DNA of 64,000 nucleotides from Halichoerus grypus (taxonomy: Eukaryota; Chordata; Mammalia; Carnivora; Phocidae). The notes beneath the pieces were generated by a model. The model did not search any database and was not told where the DNA came from. It saw nothing but the letters and a program-made list of their open reading frames with translations. Below, one piece after another: positions 1 through 12,290 of the stretch; within the stretch, counting starts at the first letter, position 1; each line of letters opens with the position of its first letter. The stretch lies in NCBI RefSeq assembly GCF_964656455.1, contig NC_135712.1, positions 73,723,239 to 73,787,238 of the forward strand. Direction: 5' to 3'. Position numbers and translations under genes: made by a program.

Positions 1-639
1 GCATTTAATTGTTTGGGAGCCAGATAAAAATGCTTTGTTCTTTGTTCCAGCATTATGCCATTTCAAAATATCTCTTCTCGCACAAATTGCTGAGGCTGTT
101 CAATTTGGGCCTTAAATTGGCTCTCTCTGAGCAGATCTTTCAATTTATATTCCAAGGCCTGTTGTTTCTGATTATGCATTTAGGGTATCCGTTAGGTTTC
201 TTAATCTATTTATTCATATTTATTTTTGCCTTTCTCTTCCCCCTTTAAATCTCCTCCACAGTGAAAAACATGCAGTCGTGAGAAATGCAAGTATTTCTTT
301 TTCTTTTCTGGCCACCGTAGCTTATGATTCTTAATATTTTTGGGGGCTTAGTATTTTTCTTTATGCCTCAGGATAGGGTTCATGATAACGATAATGATGA
401 TTATCATGATTAAAATGTTTCCTTTTTAAGCCTGTTCCTGCACTTAGATCTCAAGTAGGCAGCAGGTTATCAGTGAACAAGAAAAACACCCAGGAAACCA
501 TGTTCCAGACTTCACAAAACGTGCCAAGCGTAACTCCAGGTGCTGGGGTAGAGCTGTGGGAGAGATATTCTGGGTCTCTGTCCTCATGGTGCTTAGAGTC
601 TGGGTTCCTCTGTATTTCGTCATTTTTCCTGTGGGGGAG

Positions 640-800
640 GCATTGTGAGTCTCATTCACCTGTGAGGAAACTGAGGCTGACAGTGCTGACAGCATCTGTC
701 TGAGCTCACACAGTCAAAGAGGATTGGAGGTGGCTTTCAGCCCCAAATGTGGAGGTTCCAGTGCTAGTGTTAGAGCCTGTGCTCAAGGGGGATATTCCAA
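640..800 (-). repeat. MIR fragment
   Basis: The GTGAGGAAACTGAGGCTGAC block followed by a CACACAGTCA block is the reverse of the MIR core. Old and diverged. Confidence 0.5.
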
Positions 801-1365
801 CTTGACCTCTAATCAGATGCGGAGGGAGGTGGCCCTTCCCAAGTGCAGGTGGAGTCTCTCCTCATTTCCTCTCTTCTGAGCACTGGAAACATTATGGCAT
901 GTAGACCTCTGGTGCTCCCTCTTTCTTGCTTTACAACTTTTCTGAAGCTCCATCGTCTATCCATGAAACGGAAGGGCTTGGAGAAGGAGGAGGGAGGGAG
1001 GGAGGAGAGGCTAACATTAAAGGGAATGGGTTCTGGAGTTGACAGACCTAGTAACAACACAGACACATATATGAAATATTTGCAGGCATTATTTTTCTAT
1101 TGTGGTTACATTTGTGGTGAACTGAAATTTGGTTAAGTGTCAAATGAAAGTCACATTTCATTAAATGCTACCTTAGTGTGAAGAACTAGTTGTCACGGAA
1201 GTGCCCCATGAAGAAAGGGTTGAGTTCCAGTTGTCACGGACTGGAGTGGCTGCGGATTGGCGTAGGGCTGTGGACTGCAGTGGCCTGAATGTGAAGAAGA
1301 GCTTGGAAGGCTGACATGGCCAGTGGGAATGACTGGTCTTAAAGTCCAGGCTAAGGAACTTAGGC

Positions 1366-1397
1366 CTCATTCATTCGTTCGTTCGTTCATTCATTTC
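1366..1397. repeat. (TTCA/TTCG)n simple repeat
   Basis: A short run of CATTCATTCGTTCGTTCG type at which the truncated L1 inserted; part of it is duplicated at 2,486-2,502 as target-site duplication. Confidence 0.85.
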
Positions 1398-1398
1398 T

Positions 1399-2485
1399 TC
1401 TTTTTCTTTTTTTAATTTAATTTTATTATGTTATGTTAATCACCATACATTACATCATTAGTTTTTGATGTAGTGTTCCATGATTCATTGTTTGTGCATA
1501 ACACCCAGTGCTCCATGCAGAACATGCCCTCCTCAATACCCATCACCAGGCTAACCCATCCTCCCACCCCTCTCCCCTCTACAACCCTCAGTTTGTTTCT
1601 CAGAGTCCATAGTCTTTCATGGTTCATCTCCCCCTCCGATTTCCCCCCCCTTCATTCTTCCCCTCCTGCTATCTTCTTTCTTTTTTTTTTTTTTTTAACA
1701 TATAATGTATTATTTGCTTCAGAGGTACAGATCTGTGATTCAACAGTCTTGCACACTTCACAGCGTTCACCATAGCACATATCCTCCCCAATGTCTATCA
1801 CTCAGCCACCCCATCCCTCCCACCCCCCACCGCTCCAGCAACCCTCAGTTTGTTTCCTGAAATTAAGAATTCCTCATATCAGTGAGGTCATATGAGACAT
1901 GTCTTTCTCTGATTGACTTATTTCGCTCAGCATAATACCCTCTAGTTCCATCCACGTCATTGCAAATGGCAAGATTTCGTGGTTTTTTTGATGGCTGCAT
2001 AATATTCCATTGTATATATATACCACATCTTCTTTATCCATTCATCTGTTGATGGACATATTGGCTCTTTCCATAGTTTTAGGCTATTGTGGACATTGCT
2101 GCTATAAACATTGGGGTGCATGTACCCCTTCGGATCACTACATTTGTATCTTTGGGGTAAATACCCAGTAGTGCAATTGCTGGATCATATGGTAGCTCTA
2201 TTTTCAACTTTTTGAGGAACCTCCATACTGTTTTCCAGAGTGGCTGCACCAGCTTGCATTCCCACCAACAGTGTAGGAGGGTTCCCCTTTCTCCGCATCC
2301 CCGCCAACATCTGTCGTTTCCTGACTTGTTCATTTTAGCCATTCTGACTGGTGTGAGGTGGTATCTCATTGAGGTTTTGATTTGGATTTCCCTGATGCCG
2401 AGCGATGTTGAGCACTTTTTCATGTGTCTGTTGGCCATTTGGATGTCTTCTTTGGAAAAAATGTCTGTTCATGTCTTCCGCCCAT
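1399..2485 (-). mobile_element. 5'-truncated LINE-1, 3' end only (~1.09 kb)
   Basis: It matches the last ~1.07 kb of the full-length L1 at 14,487-15,556 almost base for base by eye, including the 3' UTR, the internal A-rich tract (T-run 1,681-1,696) and the C-terminal ORF2 segment. It is flanked by a 17-bp direct repeat TTCGTTCATTCATTTCT (1,382-1,398 and 2,486-2,502), so it is a genuine independent insertion, broken at the 5' end as usual for L1. The residual ORF (about 2,438-2,079) is a C-terminal ORF2 fragment with the Cys-rich cluster. Confidence 0.95.
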
Positions 2486-2502
2486 TTCGTTCATTCATTT
2501 CT

Positions 2503-3508
2503 GATGCTGGGGTGTGTGGAGGATGGAGCAGAGTCAGTATGCTAAACTGTGGCAAAGGTTATTAAAACAGTCTCAGTGGGAGAGAGCTGATGAGGGCGGG
2601 ACTCACGGGCAGTGATGATGGGGAAGAAAAGTAGCTGAGAGAAATCAAAGGTGGTAAGATGCTTTCAAAGCACTTTGAAGGATCTGGATTTCTGGGTGGT
2701 CATGGAAGTAGAAACCGGCAAACCCAGGGTAACGTGGAAATGTAGTTAAGAGTGCTACAGGCAGAGAATCAGGGGCATGGGGATTAAAGTGACCCTGCAA
2801 AGACTGTGCAAGAGGGTCTGTGGTGGGGACTTGGTTCTGAAGATTCTAAGACACGGTTTGAGCTTTTGCTGCACAACTGGGCTTCACCTGCTTTTTTAGC
2901 CTTCTCCTGATTATGTCAGCCACACTGGTGCATTTTCTTTTGTTCTGATTGTTTTAAATTTCCTATGTTTACAGCCTTTGCATTCTAGGAAATGCACGAA
3001 AGACTATTTCTTTTTTTTTTTTTCTCTCCATTATAAAATGAAGAGACTGTTTCCTCTTCTTATTTGAAGTGATCCTTTACTTTCCCTTCTTCTGTTTTTC
3101 CCTTCTTTAAAAATTTCTAAGAAAACGACGTTAGGACATCTATATGGAACAGGTTGCAAGGATGGTTCAGCTGAGTGCTAGAAAATACTTAAGAATTCTT
3201 TACTGCCTGCCTGCTCAGGCAAAGAAACCGTTGCTTTGAAATATGGGCCTATTTGTTTCCTATGGTATTCTGTCTCCTTACACGCGTCCTTTCTAGTTCA
3301 TTTATTTTTGTAGCCATTACACAGATTAAAGAGGGACGATGAATCCTGCCGCATGTTGGGAACTGGCGCTGTGCATCCCGATCGCCATCTCTGGTTATGC
3401 GCTCAGCCGGAAGGAGGAGACAGGCTCCCCCTCCCCCCTTTATCCTCCTGAGCTGGTTTGTCCAAGTCCTGCTGTTTGGTCGTTTGCCCTGTTGCAGGAC
3501 CTGGCTCT
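2503..3508. other. Intron sequence without recognised element
   Basis: The part to about 2,840 is purine-rich, with no repeat I can name. A T-run lies at 3,009-3,023. Nothing coding is recognised. Confidence 0.5.
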
Positions 3509-3692
3509 GACCCTCAGCCGCAGTGAGTGAGTGTGTGCTGGCACTACTCCAGATGACCCTCAGCCGCAGTGAGTGAGTGTGTGCTGGCACTACTCCAGAT
3601 GACCCTCAGCCGCAGTGAATGAGTGTGTGCTGGCACTACTCCAGATGACCCTCAGCCGCAGTGAGTGAGTGTGTGCTGGCACTACTCCAGAT
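3509..3692. repeat. 46-bp minisatellite, four copies
   Basis: Four consecutive 46-base units start at 3,509, 3,555, 3,601 and 3,647, each beginning GACCCTCAGCCGCAGTGA and ending CTCCAGAT. The only difference I see is one G-to-A change in unit 3 (GTGAATGAG instead of GTGAGTGAG). Unit number is exactly four; the flanks do not continue the pattern. Confidence 0.98.
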
Positions 3693-3929
3693 GCCTGGGG
3701 GCCAAAACTTCGCCCAGGTCGGCCCGTCATTCCTCACAGCTGCTCGGTTGTTCTAGTCTTTGTTGATATTTCCTAGAAAATTCTGGCTCCACATTTGTCA
3801 TTGGTTACTTAGTTTCTTTGACATTTAGCTTGTCTTTCTGTTGGGGACTGTCGGGGATACAGTGATAAGACTTGGATACAGTCCTGGAAGTAGCTCTAGA
3901 GGAGAAAGAAGAGGAATGATACCTTTTTT

Positions 3930-4300
3930 TCTTAAAGTGTGCAATGTCGTGGTTTTAGTATACTCACAAAGTTGTGCAGCGATCACCACGATCTAACTGC
4001 AGAACGTTTTCATCACCTCAGGAACAAAGCCCAAACCCACTAGCAGTCACTTTCCCTTCCTCCTTCCCCACCCCCCTGGCATTCACTAATCTACTTTCTG
4101 AATCTGGGGATTTGCCTATTCTAGACATTCCACATAAACGGAATTATGTAATACATGGCCTTTTGTGTCTGGCTTCTTTCACTTAGCATAATGGTTTCAA
4201 AGTTCAACCATGTTGTAGGCCATAATAATACTTCATTCCTTTTTGTAGCCAAATAATATTCCATGGTGTGGATAATCACATTTTTTTATGGGAATAATAT
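3930..4300 (-). mobile_element. Ancient L1 (L1M-type) 3' fragment, antisense
   Basis: Typical reversed old-L1 landmarks: GTTTTCATCACCTCAGGAAC, GTGTCTGGCTTCTTTCACTT, AGCATAATGGTTTCAAAGTT, CATTCCTTTTTGTAGCC and AATATTCCATGGTGTGGAT. Diverged, with no target-site duplication found. Confidence 0.75.
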
Positions 4301-4359
4301 CTTGAGTAGTATCTTTGAATGTTTTCTATACTCATTGTTCCATGAGCTTTATCTTTTTA

Positions 4360-4563
4360 TTTTTTTATATATTTTTAAAAGATTTTATTTATTTATTTGA
4401 CAGAGAGAGAGAGCACAAGCAGTGCAGGGAGGGGCAGAGGGAGAAGGAGAAGCAGACTCCCCACTAAGCAGAGAGCCTGGCGTGGGGCTCCATCTCGGGA
4501 CCCTGAGATCATGACCTGAGCTGAAGGCAGATGCTTAACCAACTGAGCCACCCGGGTGCCCCA
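4360..4563 (-). mobile_element. Can-SINE (tRNA-Lys-derived), antisense
   Basis: Reverse complement shows the tRNA-like head (GGGGCACCCGGGTGGCTCAG), a pyrimidine-rich middle and an AAATAAATAAAATC tail. Flanking duplication AGCTTTATCTTTTTA at 4,345-4,359, with one mismatch at 4,564-4,578. Confidence 0.95.
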
Positions 4564-4609
4564 AGCCTTATCTTTTTAAAATCATTTGTCTTCACATCAA
4601 ACTTACTTG

Positions 4610-4725
4610 GTAACCACAATTATAATCACCATTTTATACCAAAGGAAGCAGGCATAGATAGGCCGCACAGCTAATACTTGGCTGAGTAGGCTGGGTGTAA
4701 CTATAGTCTGTGCTCTTACCCACCT
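4610..4725 (-). repeat. MIR fragment
   Basis: Contains ACCATTTTATACCAAAGGAA, GCCGCACAGCTAATAC and TAGTCTGTGCTCTTACC in reversed MIR order. Confidence 0.5.
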
Positions 4726-5454
4726 CATGGGAGAAAGTTACACAGGTCTCTACTGTGAGGGTGAGTAGCTCAGAGTTGGGGGCGGCCTGAGGTGTGGGGT
4801 GGCTGATGTGATGTATGTTGTACTCGGAACCATTCCTACACGCCCTTTGGATTATGGCACACAGTGGATTGAGGCCAGCAAAAGTGTTTAGGCCACATGG
4901 AGATGGGTGGAGCTCTCAACTCACTGCCAGGTTTGGTCACAACTGACGTAGGCGGTGGGCGGGGCTGAGCCTGAGGCCAGAGTTTTCAGACAGTCTGTGC
5001 ACCTGGGTGGGGCTGGGCAGGCAGGAACTCGATAGCAAGCAGCTCTTTTTGCTGGAATGTAGAGGAGTACATGCAGGGCAAAGGGTCACATCCAGCTCAT
5101 CACATGTGTGATGAGTGATGGAATGAAGGAGAGATAACCATGGGTGGGTGCCAGATTTGAACATCCAGTCGAAGAGTCCGTGCAGAGAGGGACTTTGAGG
5201 GGCTTGGAAACCTGCGGTGATACCATACTGGCTTTTTGAGTGGTGTCTGTCGTGCCCAAGTCCATCCAGATTTCTGGGACTCTGCTGGAGCTTCTGTCCA
5301 GCACCTGGCTTGGGGGGAAAACTATCCAGGTCCTTTCCGATGGCATTATAGAGTGAATGTCTGGGAGATGGGAATTCGATCCAGGCCTAGTCTTTGCTTT
5401 AGTGGAGCCCCTGGGTGTTATTCTGGGATAGAGTACTTCTGTCCCTGGCAGTTC
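4726..5454. other. Intron sequence without recognised element
   Basis: Moderately G+C-rich DNA between a MIR and an L2 segment. The small overlapping ORFs on both strands resemble no protein I know. Confidence 0.45.
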
Positions 5455-6000
5455 AGTTATTCATTCAACAAATATTGGAGGCCCTACTATGTGCCCAGAA
5501 GTATTCAAGGCCCTTGAGACACACATCATTGAACAAAATGATAAGGACTCTCTCTCCCTTGGAACTTAGACATTCTATGGAGGGAAGCAGACCATAAACA
5601 ATTGACATGATAATACGTTGTCATTTTGGTTTTTATATAATACATTAAGTGTTCTTAAAGAGGAGAGTAAAGGGGATGGGAGGAGGTTGAAATATTAAAT
5701 AGAATAAGAGGGTGATGTTGAAGCAAAAACTTGCAGATGGTTAAAGATTAGCTATGGGAACATCAGAGGAAGTGTTCCACCCAGGGCAGAATTTGAAGAT
5801 GTTCACAGAACAGCGGGAACGTGAGTATACCAAGTGTGAGCGTGGATGGGAAGTAGTAGGAGCAAGGTTAATCACCCCTCTGCCATTGGGAGGACTCTGG
5901 CTTTTCCTCTGAACAAAGGGCAGCATTTCAGGACTGAACAGAGGAGTGACACATTTGCACATGAACTTTAAAATCATCCCCCTGGCTGCAGCAGTGAGAA
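5455..6000 (-). repeat. L2-derived segment
   Basis: It starts TATTCATTCAACAAATATTG, GAGGCCCTACTATGTGCCCA, then CATTGAACAAAATGATAAGG and ATGGAGGGAAGCAGACCATA. It continues with a weaker downstream block ending CAGAGGAGTGACACATTTGC and CCCCCTGGCTGCAGCAGTGA. All are in reversed L2-type order. Confidence 0.6.
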
Positions 6001-6372
6001 TCTTACAATGATATTGAATCTGTAATATGCTAAGTGCACTTCTTTGAGTAGGCAGATTAACTGCTCAAAAAATTAAAAATCATGCCTGTGGTAGGTACAG
6101 AGCCTGGGGAATTCTGGAGTCCTCTGGTAGACCCTCAGGGACCCTCCAAATACATTTCTTTTCTTGCCTGTCGTCAATCAGAGCCTCAAGGGGGACGTGC
6201 CTACCTTCTGCAGCAGAAGCTTTTGCCATGCCTTGGTCATGGTGGATGTGTTTTCCTGCTGCTGGCTGTATATATGACCAGGCTCTGGATTTTATTTGCT
6301 ACAGTAAGACTTAGCAGTCAGTACTGAATCATTTATATACATTACGCATATACTTTAAGAAATACAGATATA

Positions 6373-6543
6373 GCCTGGGTGGCTCAGTCCTTTAAGCATC
6401 TGCCTTCTGCTCAGGTCATGATCCCTAGTTGCAGGATCGAGTCCCGCACTGGGCTCCCTGCTTCTCCCTCTAACTCTCCCCCTTCTCGTGTTCTCTCTCT
6501 CTCTCAAATAATAAATAAATAAATAAAATCTTTTTAAAAAAAG
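6373..6543 (+). mobile_element. Can-SINE, sense, slightly 5'-truncated
   Basis: It begins within GCCTGGGTGGCTCAGT, lacking the first few bases of the head, and has an internal deletion after the GGGCTCCCTGC segment. Tail AATAAATAAATAAAATC. Duplication TACAGATATA at 6,363-6,372 and 6,544-6,553. Confidence 0.93.
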
Positions 6544-6553
6544 TACAGATATA

Positions 6554-9500
6554 TGTATATAGCACATAACACCTGGATGCTAATGTATTAAATTGCTGTA
6601 GGTTGATTTATTCCATTTCACAAGGTTTTCTTCAGGTTGGAAATATGAATGCAAAAGTGTTCTTGTAAGTCTGCAAAATACTGGGTCTTTTACACAATCC
6701 CAACTTACTCCATTGGGAGTAGGAAATAGATCAGACAGTAGTCACATTATCTCTTCTATGAATGGACACCCTCTTGTAGCATAAATGTGTAAAAGTACTG
6801 ACGTCACTTATTTTGTCTGGCTTACTGTGGGGCCTTCTCTAGGCCGGAATTTTTCAAAGATGCCTCCAGTATTTGAAATTCATGTTATATTTGTTGTACT
6901 GCCTTCTCCCCTCCCCATTAGAGATTTGTGGGATAGCTCCTTGGCAAAATGTCAATGCAAATGTTTGTAGAGGTGGGCGAATGAATTAAAAAGCAGAGTA
7001 GGCATTTAACTGGCAGACTGAAAGGGAAATGTCAGTTTCTGTGGGTTAGGCAGGATCTTTGCAGCATATTTAGCACTTGACTTCTTCCAAATTTGTCTAC
7101 ATGAAATAACCTCTCTGTTTTCACACAGGAAATATTTGAATAACTTTGAAATATGTGTGTAATGCTGGGTATGTGACCAGATGGAAGAGCATTTCTTGGC
7201 CAATAAATGTAAACAAGCTGCCACTAATGTTACAGCTGTAGACATAAATACACTTTGGGTTGGTCATATTTTATTTTTGAGAGTGTTCAGGACTTTGAAG
7301 TGAAGCCCAAACGGAGTTTCTATTTGAATTTTGTTGATGGAGCTTTCATTTGTGTCCATTTTACCTTCCTTATTGGCTAGGTTTTTTTTTTTTTTTTTTC
7401 CCCCAACGTAAAATGATTACAAGTGTTTACATTTTCCAGATAGTGTCCAAATTATCATTTCCATCTCTGGTTCCCTGGGGAAAGTGCTCTGCAAACAGCT
7501 TTAGGATATTGTAGTTAAAGGAAATTGTCGGCTGAGTTGGTAGGTTACTGAGTTTGTGAAGAGTATGGGCAACTGGTCTGCTGTGTTGAATTGGGAGTTG
7601 CTTGTCCTGCAAGAACTTTGATTGTGGGTGTTATGAGGAATGGTGTTATAACCTAAAACTGAAGGAAGGTAGAGTCACTGCTCTGGATCAAGAACGGTCT
7701 TGTCACATACTGTCTTCTTTAATCCATCTCTTTAGGTGGGTTGATCTTATTCCTATTTTATAATGAGGAAAATTAGCCTTGAGAGACTAGTTCCAAGATC
7801 CCTAACTGAGAGTTAGTGACAGAGCCAGGATTTGGACCTAGTTCTAATCTACTCAAAAGCCCATGTCCTTTTGTCTTTGGTTATCTCCAGGGAAGGAGCA
7901 AGGTCATGTTTGTTAAGCACACCCCAAAAGATTTTGTCTGACAGATCTTACCTTTCTTAATCTCTAGAGAGTTAATGGAGAACCCAGGACTCTACCTGAT
8001 TATGACTTTATGTTCAACACTTAATCAGCAAAGTAATGTTGGTCCTCAGAGACCCATCATCCGGATCTTGTTCTGACAAATAATTATGTGATTATCTTGG
8101 GGACTAATAAATCCTTAGGTTTCTTCCAGCTCTGTGACCCCAAGACCATGAGACTCAACAATGGCTCCTTCCAGGGTATTTCTAGAGTGTCTGCCTCCAT
8201 GTGGTGGTTAGTCTTCTCCAACTGGGCTGTAATTGCTACCTCCAAATAAAAGGGTTCAGGGAACCCTGAAACCAGATCACCTGGGGGCTCTTAAATTAAT
8301 TGGCATTCAATACAAATGTTTGCAAGAATCAGGTGCCCATATACACACTTGCCTATGCTTGTACCACACTCTTGCATCTTGACACAGGTATGATAGAAAA
8401 GTAACAGTGGTTAAGTCCTAAGAAGACACGGACTAAAAGGTTATGATATGTGGAGTAGGAGTGATAGGTGGTCCCTGGCTTTGTTATTTCAGGGAGCTCT
8501 TTCCAGCAGTGTCTGAATGCAGCTTGGTCAGATGATGGCTGTTGCTCTGATTTTAAATGAAATTGCCTGGCCTTTTTGTTCAGGGTATTTCTGGTGTTTC
8601 TAGTAGGAAGAGATTTGTCTGGGGTCCCAAATCTCTGAGTTCTATCAGAGGTAATGCTGTGGGTGGATGGGAGGGGGATCAGTGGTATGGATTTATGTGT
8701 GTGCACGTGAGCATATTGACCCAAGTGTGTGGTTTGTCGCATGGCGGGCTGAGGGGAGGGGAAAGAAGGAGTGGTACACCAGGTAATTAGATATAAAAAT
8801 AAAACGAAACAAAAGAAATGCCAAAACAGCCTACGTTATTATAAAAATTTATTGAAATAATACGTATGAATGGCATCTAGTAAGTACTCAATAGATACTG
8901 TTTTTTATGTTTTTACTATTACTTCTATTACTGTTAATATATGTTTATTAAATGTGCACAGGAGAAAGACTTCTGAATTACTAAGATATGCTGTGTTTTA
9001 TAACATAACTGATAGAATTAGGTGATGGCTGTGATTATGGTAGAAGCCAGACAGTTGAAGGAGGGTATTCAGTGAGATCTTTATAATGATTTGGCTGAAG
9101 GGTATTATTTTAGACATAAAATGAGTGTGGACTCTTGGGTGCCACTTGCTCAAAGTCTCTGGTGGAGAGGGCAAAGTGAGTGGCGAGAGTGAAATTTGAA
9201 CTCCTTCCTGTGAGGCCTTTGGGGTGGGGGGAAGTGGCAAAGATGAACAACACCTGGCAGGGTAGAGAAACACGAGCAAGCTGAGATGTGAATTATGGGT
9301 TGAGGGGGCCAAGACTTTCCTCACCTTTGCGACCCTTCTGTCTTGTGGTGGAAATTTATGACTGGAGTGTAGATGAGGACATCCACCAAGTCAGGGGATG
9401 GAGAGGAAATGTGCTCTAAATGGCAGTCACGATCATAGACACAAGATGGTCTCCACCACAGAGATCACCAGTGACTCGGTACTGTGACGGGAGAACCTTT

Positions 9501-10934
9501 TTGGGTGCCAAGACCACCTGCCTGAGTTAGGGATGGTACATTTTTCCTCCTGCAACTCCTAACTGATGAAAGCGGTTGGAGTCTCTTTGTCCCTGGCTCT
9601 TAATTACAAAAGGAGAAAACCCTACTCAGTAAATTATGTCAGTTGAAGAATGTGTGCTGGTCACCCAATAATCCTCTCACATTCTTTAGGCTTCTTCATC
9701 ACTTAGTCTGTAACTTTTGAGCTTCCCAAGGAAATGGAACAATGAATACATGTGTTTCTTTTAATTTTGAATCCGATTTACTTAGCAGCCAAGACTATAG
9801 TGAGTAGAGGATCACACTTGTTCAAGAGGCTGTTAATCACCAATTGTACAAGTTCCAAGTGGGCACTGATGGGCCAGAGCTTTAGTCTTGCTGGCGTTCC
9901 CTTGGAGGAAATAAGGAGAGAGTCTGCCAGCCGGCTGGTTGAGAGATGGGAGGCTTAGAAGTGGACTTTCTCCTGCAGATTAAAGAGAGGCTCTTTGCTT
10001 AAATTCAGGTTTCTCTTTTTCAGGCAAAATGTGGTGTGTGTGAATGGTGTCCTTGTGAAGGAACCGGCAGGAATCAGGCTGGGGGAGTTAATGCGGGGAA
10101 GGGGTCATGTTGGGGGGAAAGGTATCAAAGCATCTCCCCTCCCTCTGGAGTTCCCAACCTGTTGGAATTTGGGAGCCCTGTCATAGGGGTGTCTGAAGCC
10201 TCCACCTAATCTCTCTCAGTGGGTTTTGTTGGCTCCATTTGCCGGAGGAGAGAACTGACAGGGGTGATCTGCTTGTAAACAGAAGTAGGTGGTGCCATTT
10301 TGTTGACCTCCCTCACCTCTGTTTTTGGATTGCATTTGAAGCTTTGGCATTATGGTAGCTATGTGGTATCATCTGCTAATTTACCCATCAGTCAGTCTGT
10401 GAAAGGGAGGGAAAGGGGAAGATGAGGAGGGCTGCAAGGAGAATAATTGTCTAAACTTATTCCCTCCTAAAAGGTTGAAAGTAAAATAAAAATAAACTTG
10501 AACATTGATGGGCATTGTGCCTCCGGGCCCCATCACTGCAGAGGCAGGGACGAGGTAAATGAGAGGGCCTGGCTGCATTGCTTCTGTCCTCGGGCTGGCT
10601 GGATGGGGAGGGACCCATTCTGGTGGTTTGGGTGTGGGTTTCTGGCCAAGGGAGGCTGAACTAGAAGGAACAGGATTGAGCAGATACCAAACCCTGGACC
10701 GTAAGAGCATATTTCATAATTAGCCGATGAAGTGAGCATGGTATGAAAGGAGCCAGGAGAACAGAGCTCTGCCCCAGTCTGGCAGTTTGGACTCAGTCTG
10801 CACATGGGGAGCAAGTTCCAGGAGGCTCCTTGTCTGATATGCTTGGAGGGGGGCCATCCATGGTTGCTTACAAGCCTGGGCTGGGGACTGTGTAGGCACC
10901 TCTCTCTGTTCTGTGGTCTTCTTGACAGTTGGAC
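6554..10934. other. Mostly unique intron sequence
   Basis: Apart from the MIR at 7,690-7,870 and a T-run at 7,382-7,399, I see no clear element. An ORF at 8,742-8,353 (minus) shows no recognisable domain. Confidence 0.45.
7690..7870 (-). repeat. MIR fragment
   Basis: Contains CCTATTTTATAATGAGGAAA, AGAGTTAGTGACAGAGCCAG and GATTTGGACCTAGTTCTAA, a good reversed MIR match. Confidence 0.7.
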
Positions 10935-11090
10935 AAGGAGGGTGGTATTTATTTCTCATTTACTGATGGGGAAACCAAGGCACGGGAAAGCAAAATAACC
11001 TGCAGTGAATGGAGCTGGGAAGTGGCGGACCCAGGATGGGAATACAGGCATTGCGTTTCAGTGTCCCGAGCGCTTTCTTCTCTCACCAGC
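10935..11090 (-). repeat. MIR fragment
   Basis: Contains CTCATTTACTGATGGGGAAA, CCAAGGCACGGGAAAGC and GGACCCAGGATGGGAATACA in reversed MIR order. Confidence 0.6.
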
Positions 11091-11220
11091 TCTAGTTTAT
11101 ATGTACATACTGTACACACTTCCTTTGACAGATTTCAGTGTTACCCAAATTGAGGTATGTTTATAGTTCTGTGAATTTAACAAATCCAGTTTTCATGAGC
11201 AAATACCTTGATTGCTTTTG

Positions 11221-11340
11221 AACCGAGAAGGACGCATCGCTGTGGTGCCCACACAGCGCGGTGTCGCGGAGCCGGCCCCTAAGCTGCACTGACAGTCCTG
11301 CTTCATCACGGCGGGCCAAGAGGCACGGGTTCCTCGAGCG
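11221..11340. promoter_or_regulatory. Short CpG-dense patch in the intron
   Basis: I count 13 CpG in these 120 bases, with about 67% G+C. Neighbouring non-repeat DNA has very few CpG. No repeat family is recognised here. It is too short for a formal CpG island and is listed as a candidate regulatory patch only. Confidence 0.4.
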
Positions 11341-12053
11341 GGGCTCTCAGCACCTTCCCTCCTGGGGAGGCTGGTCAGCATTCTTCTCCGACAGGCCAGA
11401 GCCAGGAAAGAGCTGGCTTTCAGTATTTGTCTTTTGCAGTTCCCCCGAAAGGACCGACTTAGCAGCAGACCGCCCTCTAGCAAGCTACAGGTGTGGCTGG
11501 TTGAGCCACTTTCTGGCCAGGGCTGAATCACGTTACTCCTGTACCAAAGCATCCGTGTTCCCCCCATTGTCTGTGACGTAAGGCTCAAACTTCTTTTGGA
11601 ATTCCAAGCCTCCCTTTGCACCTGGTCTCCCAGGGAGCTCCGTCTCAGGCCACCACGGAACCAGCCTTCCAGGCTTGCCAAATGGCCCTGCCACTGCCTC
11701 CCTGTCAGGGCACTAACCGCCCTTTGAATGTCGCCTGCTCCACTGGGTCTGCTTCCGCTTCACCCTTGATGATCAGCCTTTGGTTCGTCTGCTGTGACCA
11801 TTTGCTGTCTCTCCTGGGCTGCCCCAGTCCTTGCTTCCCTCAGCTTACATACCAAATCCTGTCCCACAGGACCTCGCAGACTGCTGGGTGTAAGCGTTTG
11901 CTGACTTGAAGGGCTCAGGTTTTGTTTCTGCATGAGATCAATAAATCTCAGTGCATTCATTGGAGACTCTTTGGAAGAATCTTCCTTCATCCTCTTCCTC
12001 CTTTCCACCATGGGATCGAGTGAAACAGAGTACGGGGCTGGGAGTTAGAGAAA
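11341..12053. other. G+C-rich unique intron sequence
   Basis: Follows the CpG-dense patch. It contains overlapping long ORFs on both strands (for example 11,681-11,193 minus, 162 codons) with no recognisable domain; these are likely a base-composition effect. Confidence 0.4.
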
Positions 12054-12069
12054 CCAGGATGCTAGTTCT

Positions 12070-12274
12070 TTTTTTTTTTTTTTAAGATTTCATTTATTTA
12101 TTTATTTATTTGAGAGAGAGAGAGAGCACATGCGAGAGAGCACAAACGGGGAGGGGCAGAGGGAAAGGGAGAAGCAGGTTCCCCGCTGAGCAGGGAGGGG
12201 CTCAGTCCCAGGACCCTGGGATCGTGACCTGAGCCAAAGGCAGATCCTTAACCTACTGAGCCACCCAGGTGCCC
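12070..12274 (-). mobile_element. Can-SINE, antisense
   Basis: Full-length copy whose poly(A) appears as a T-run at 12,070-12,083. Perfect 16-bp target-site duplication CCAGGATGCTAGTTCT at 12,054-12,069 and 12,275-12,290. Confidence 0.96.
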
Positions 12275-12290
12275 CCAGGATGCTAGTTCT

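Noticed and set aside
8353..8742. 129-codon ORF on the minus strand
   Set aside because: Composition and sequence resemble translated noncoding DNA; no domain, start context or splice structure supports it.
11193..11681. 162-codon ORF on the minus strand, with a 106-codon ORF opposite
   Set aside because: No recognisable domain and both strands are open. High G+C lowers stop frequency. Without conservation or transcripts I do not call a gene.
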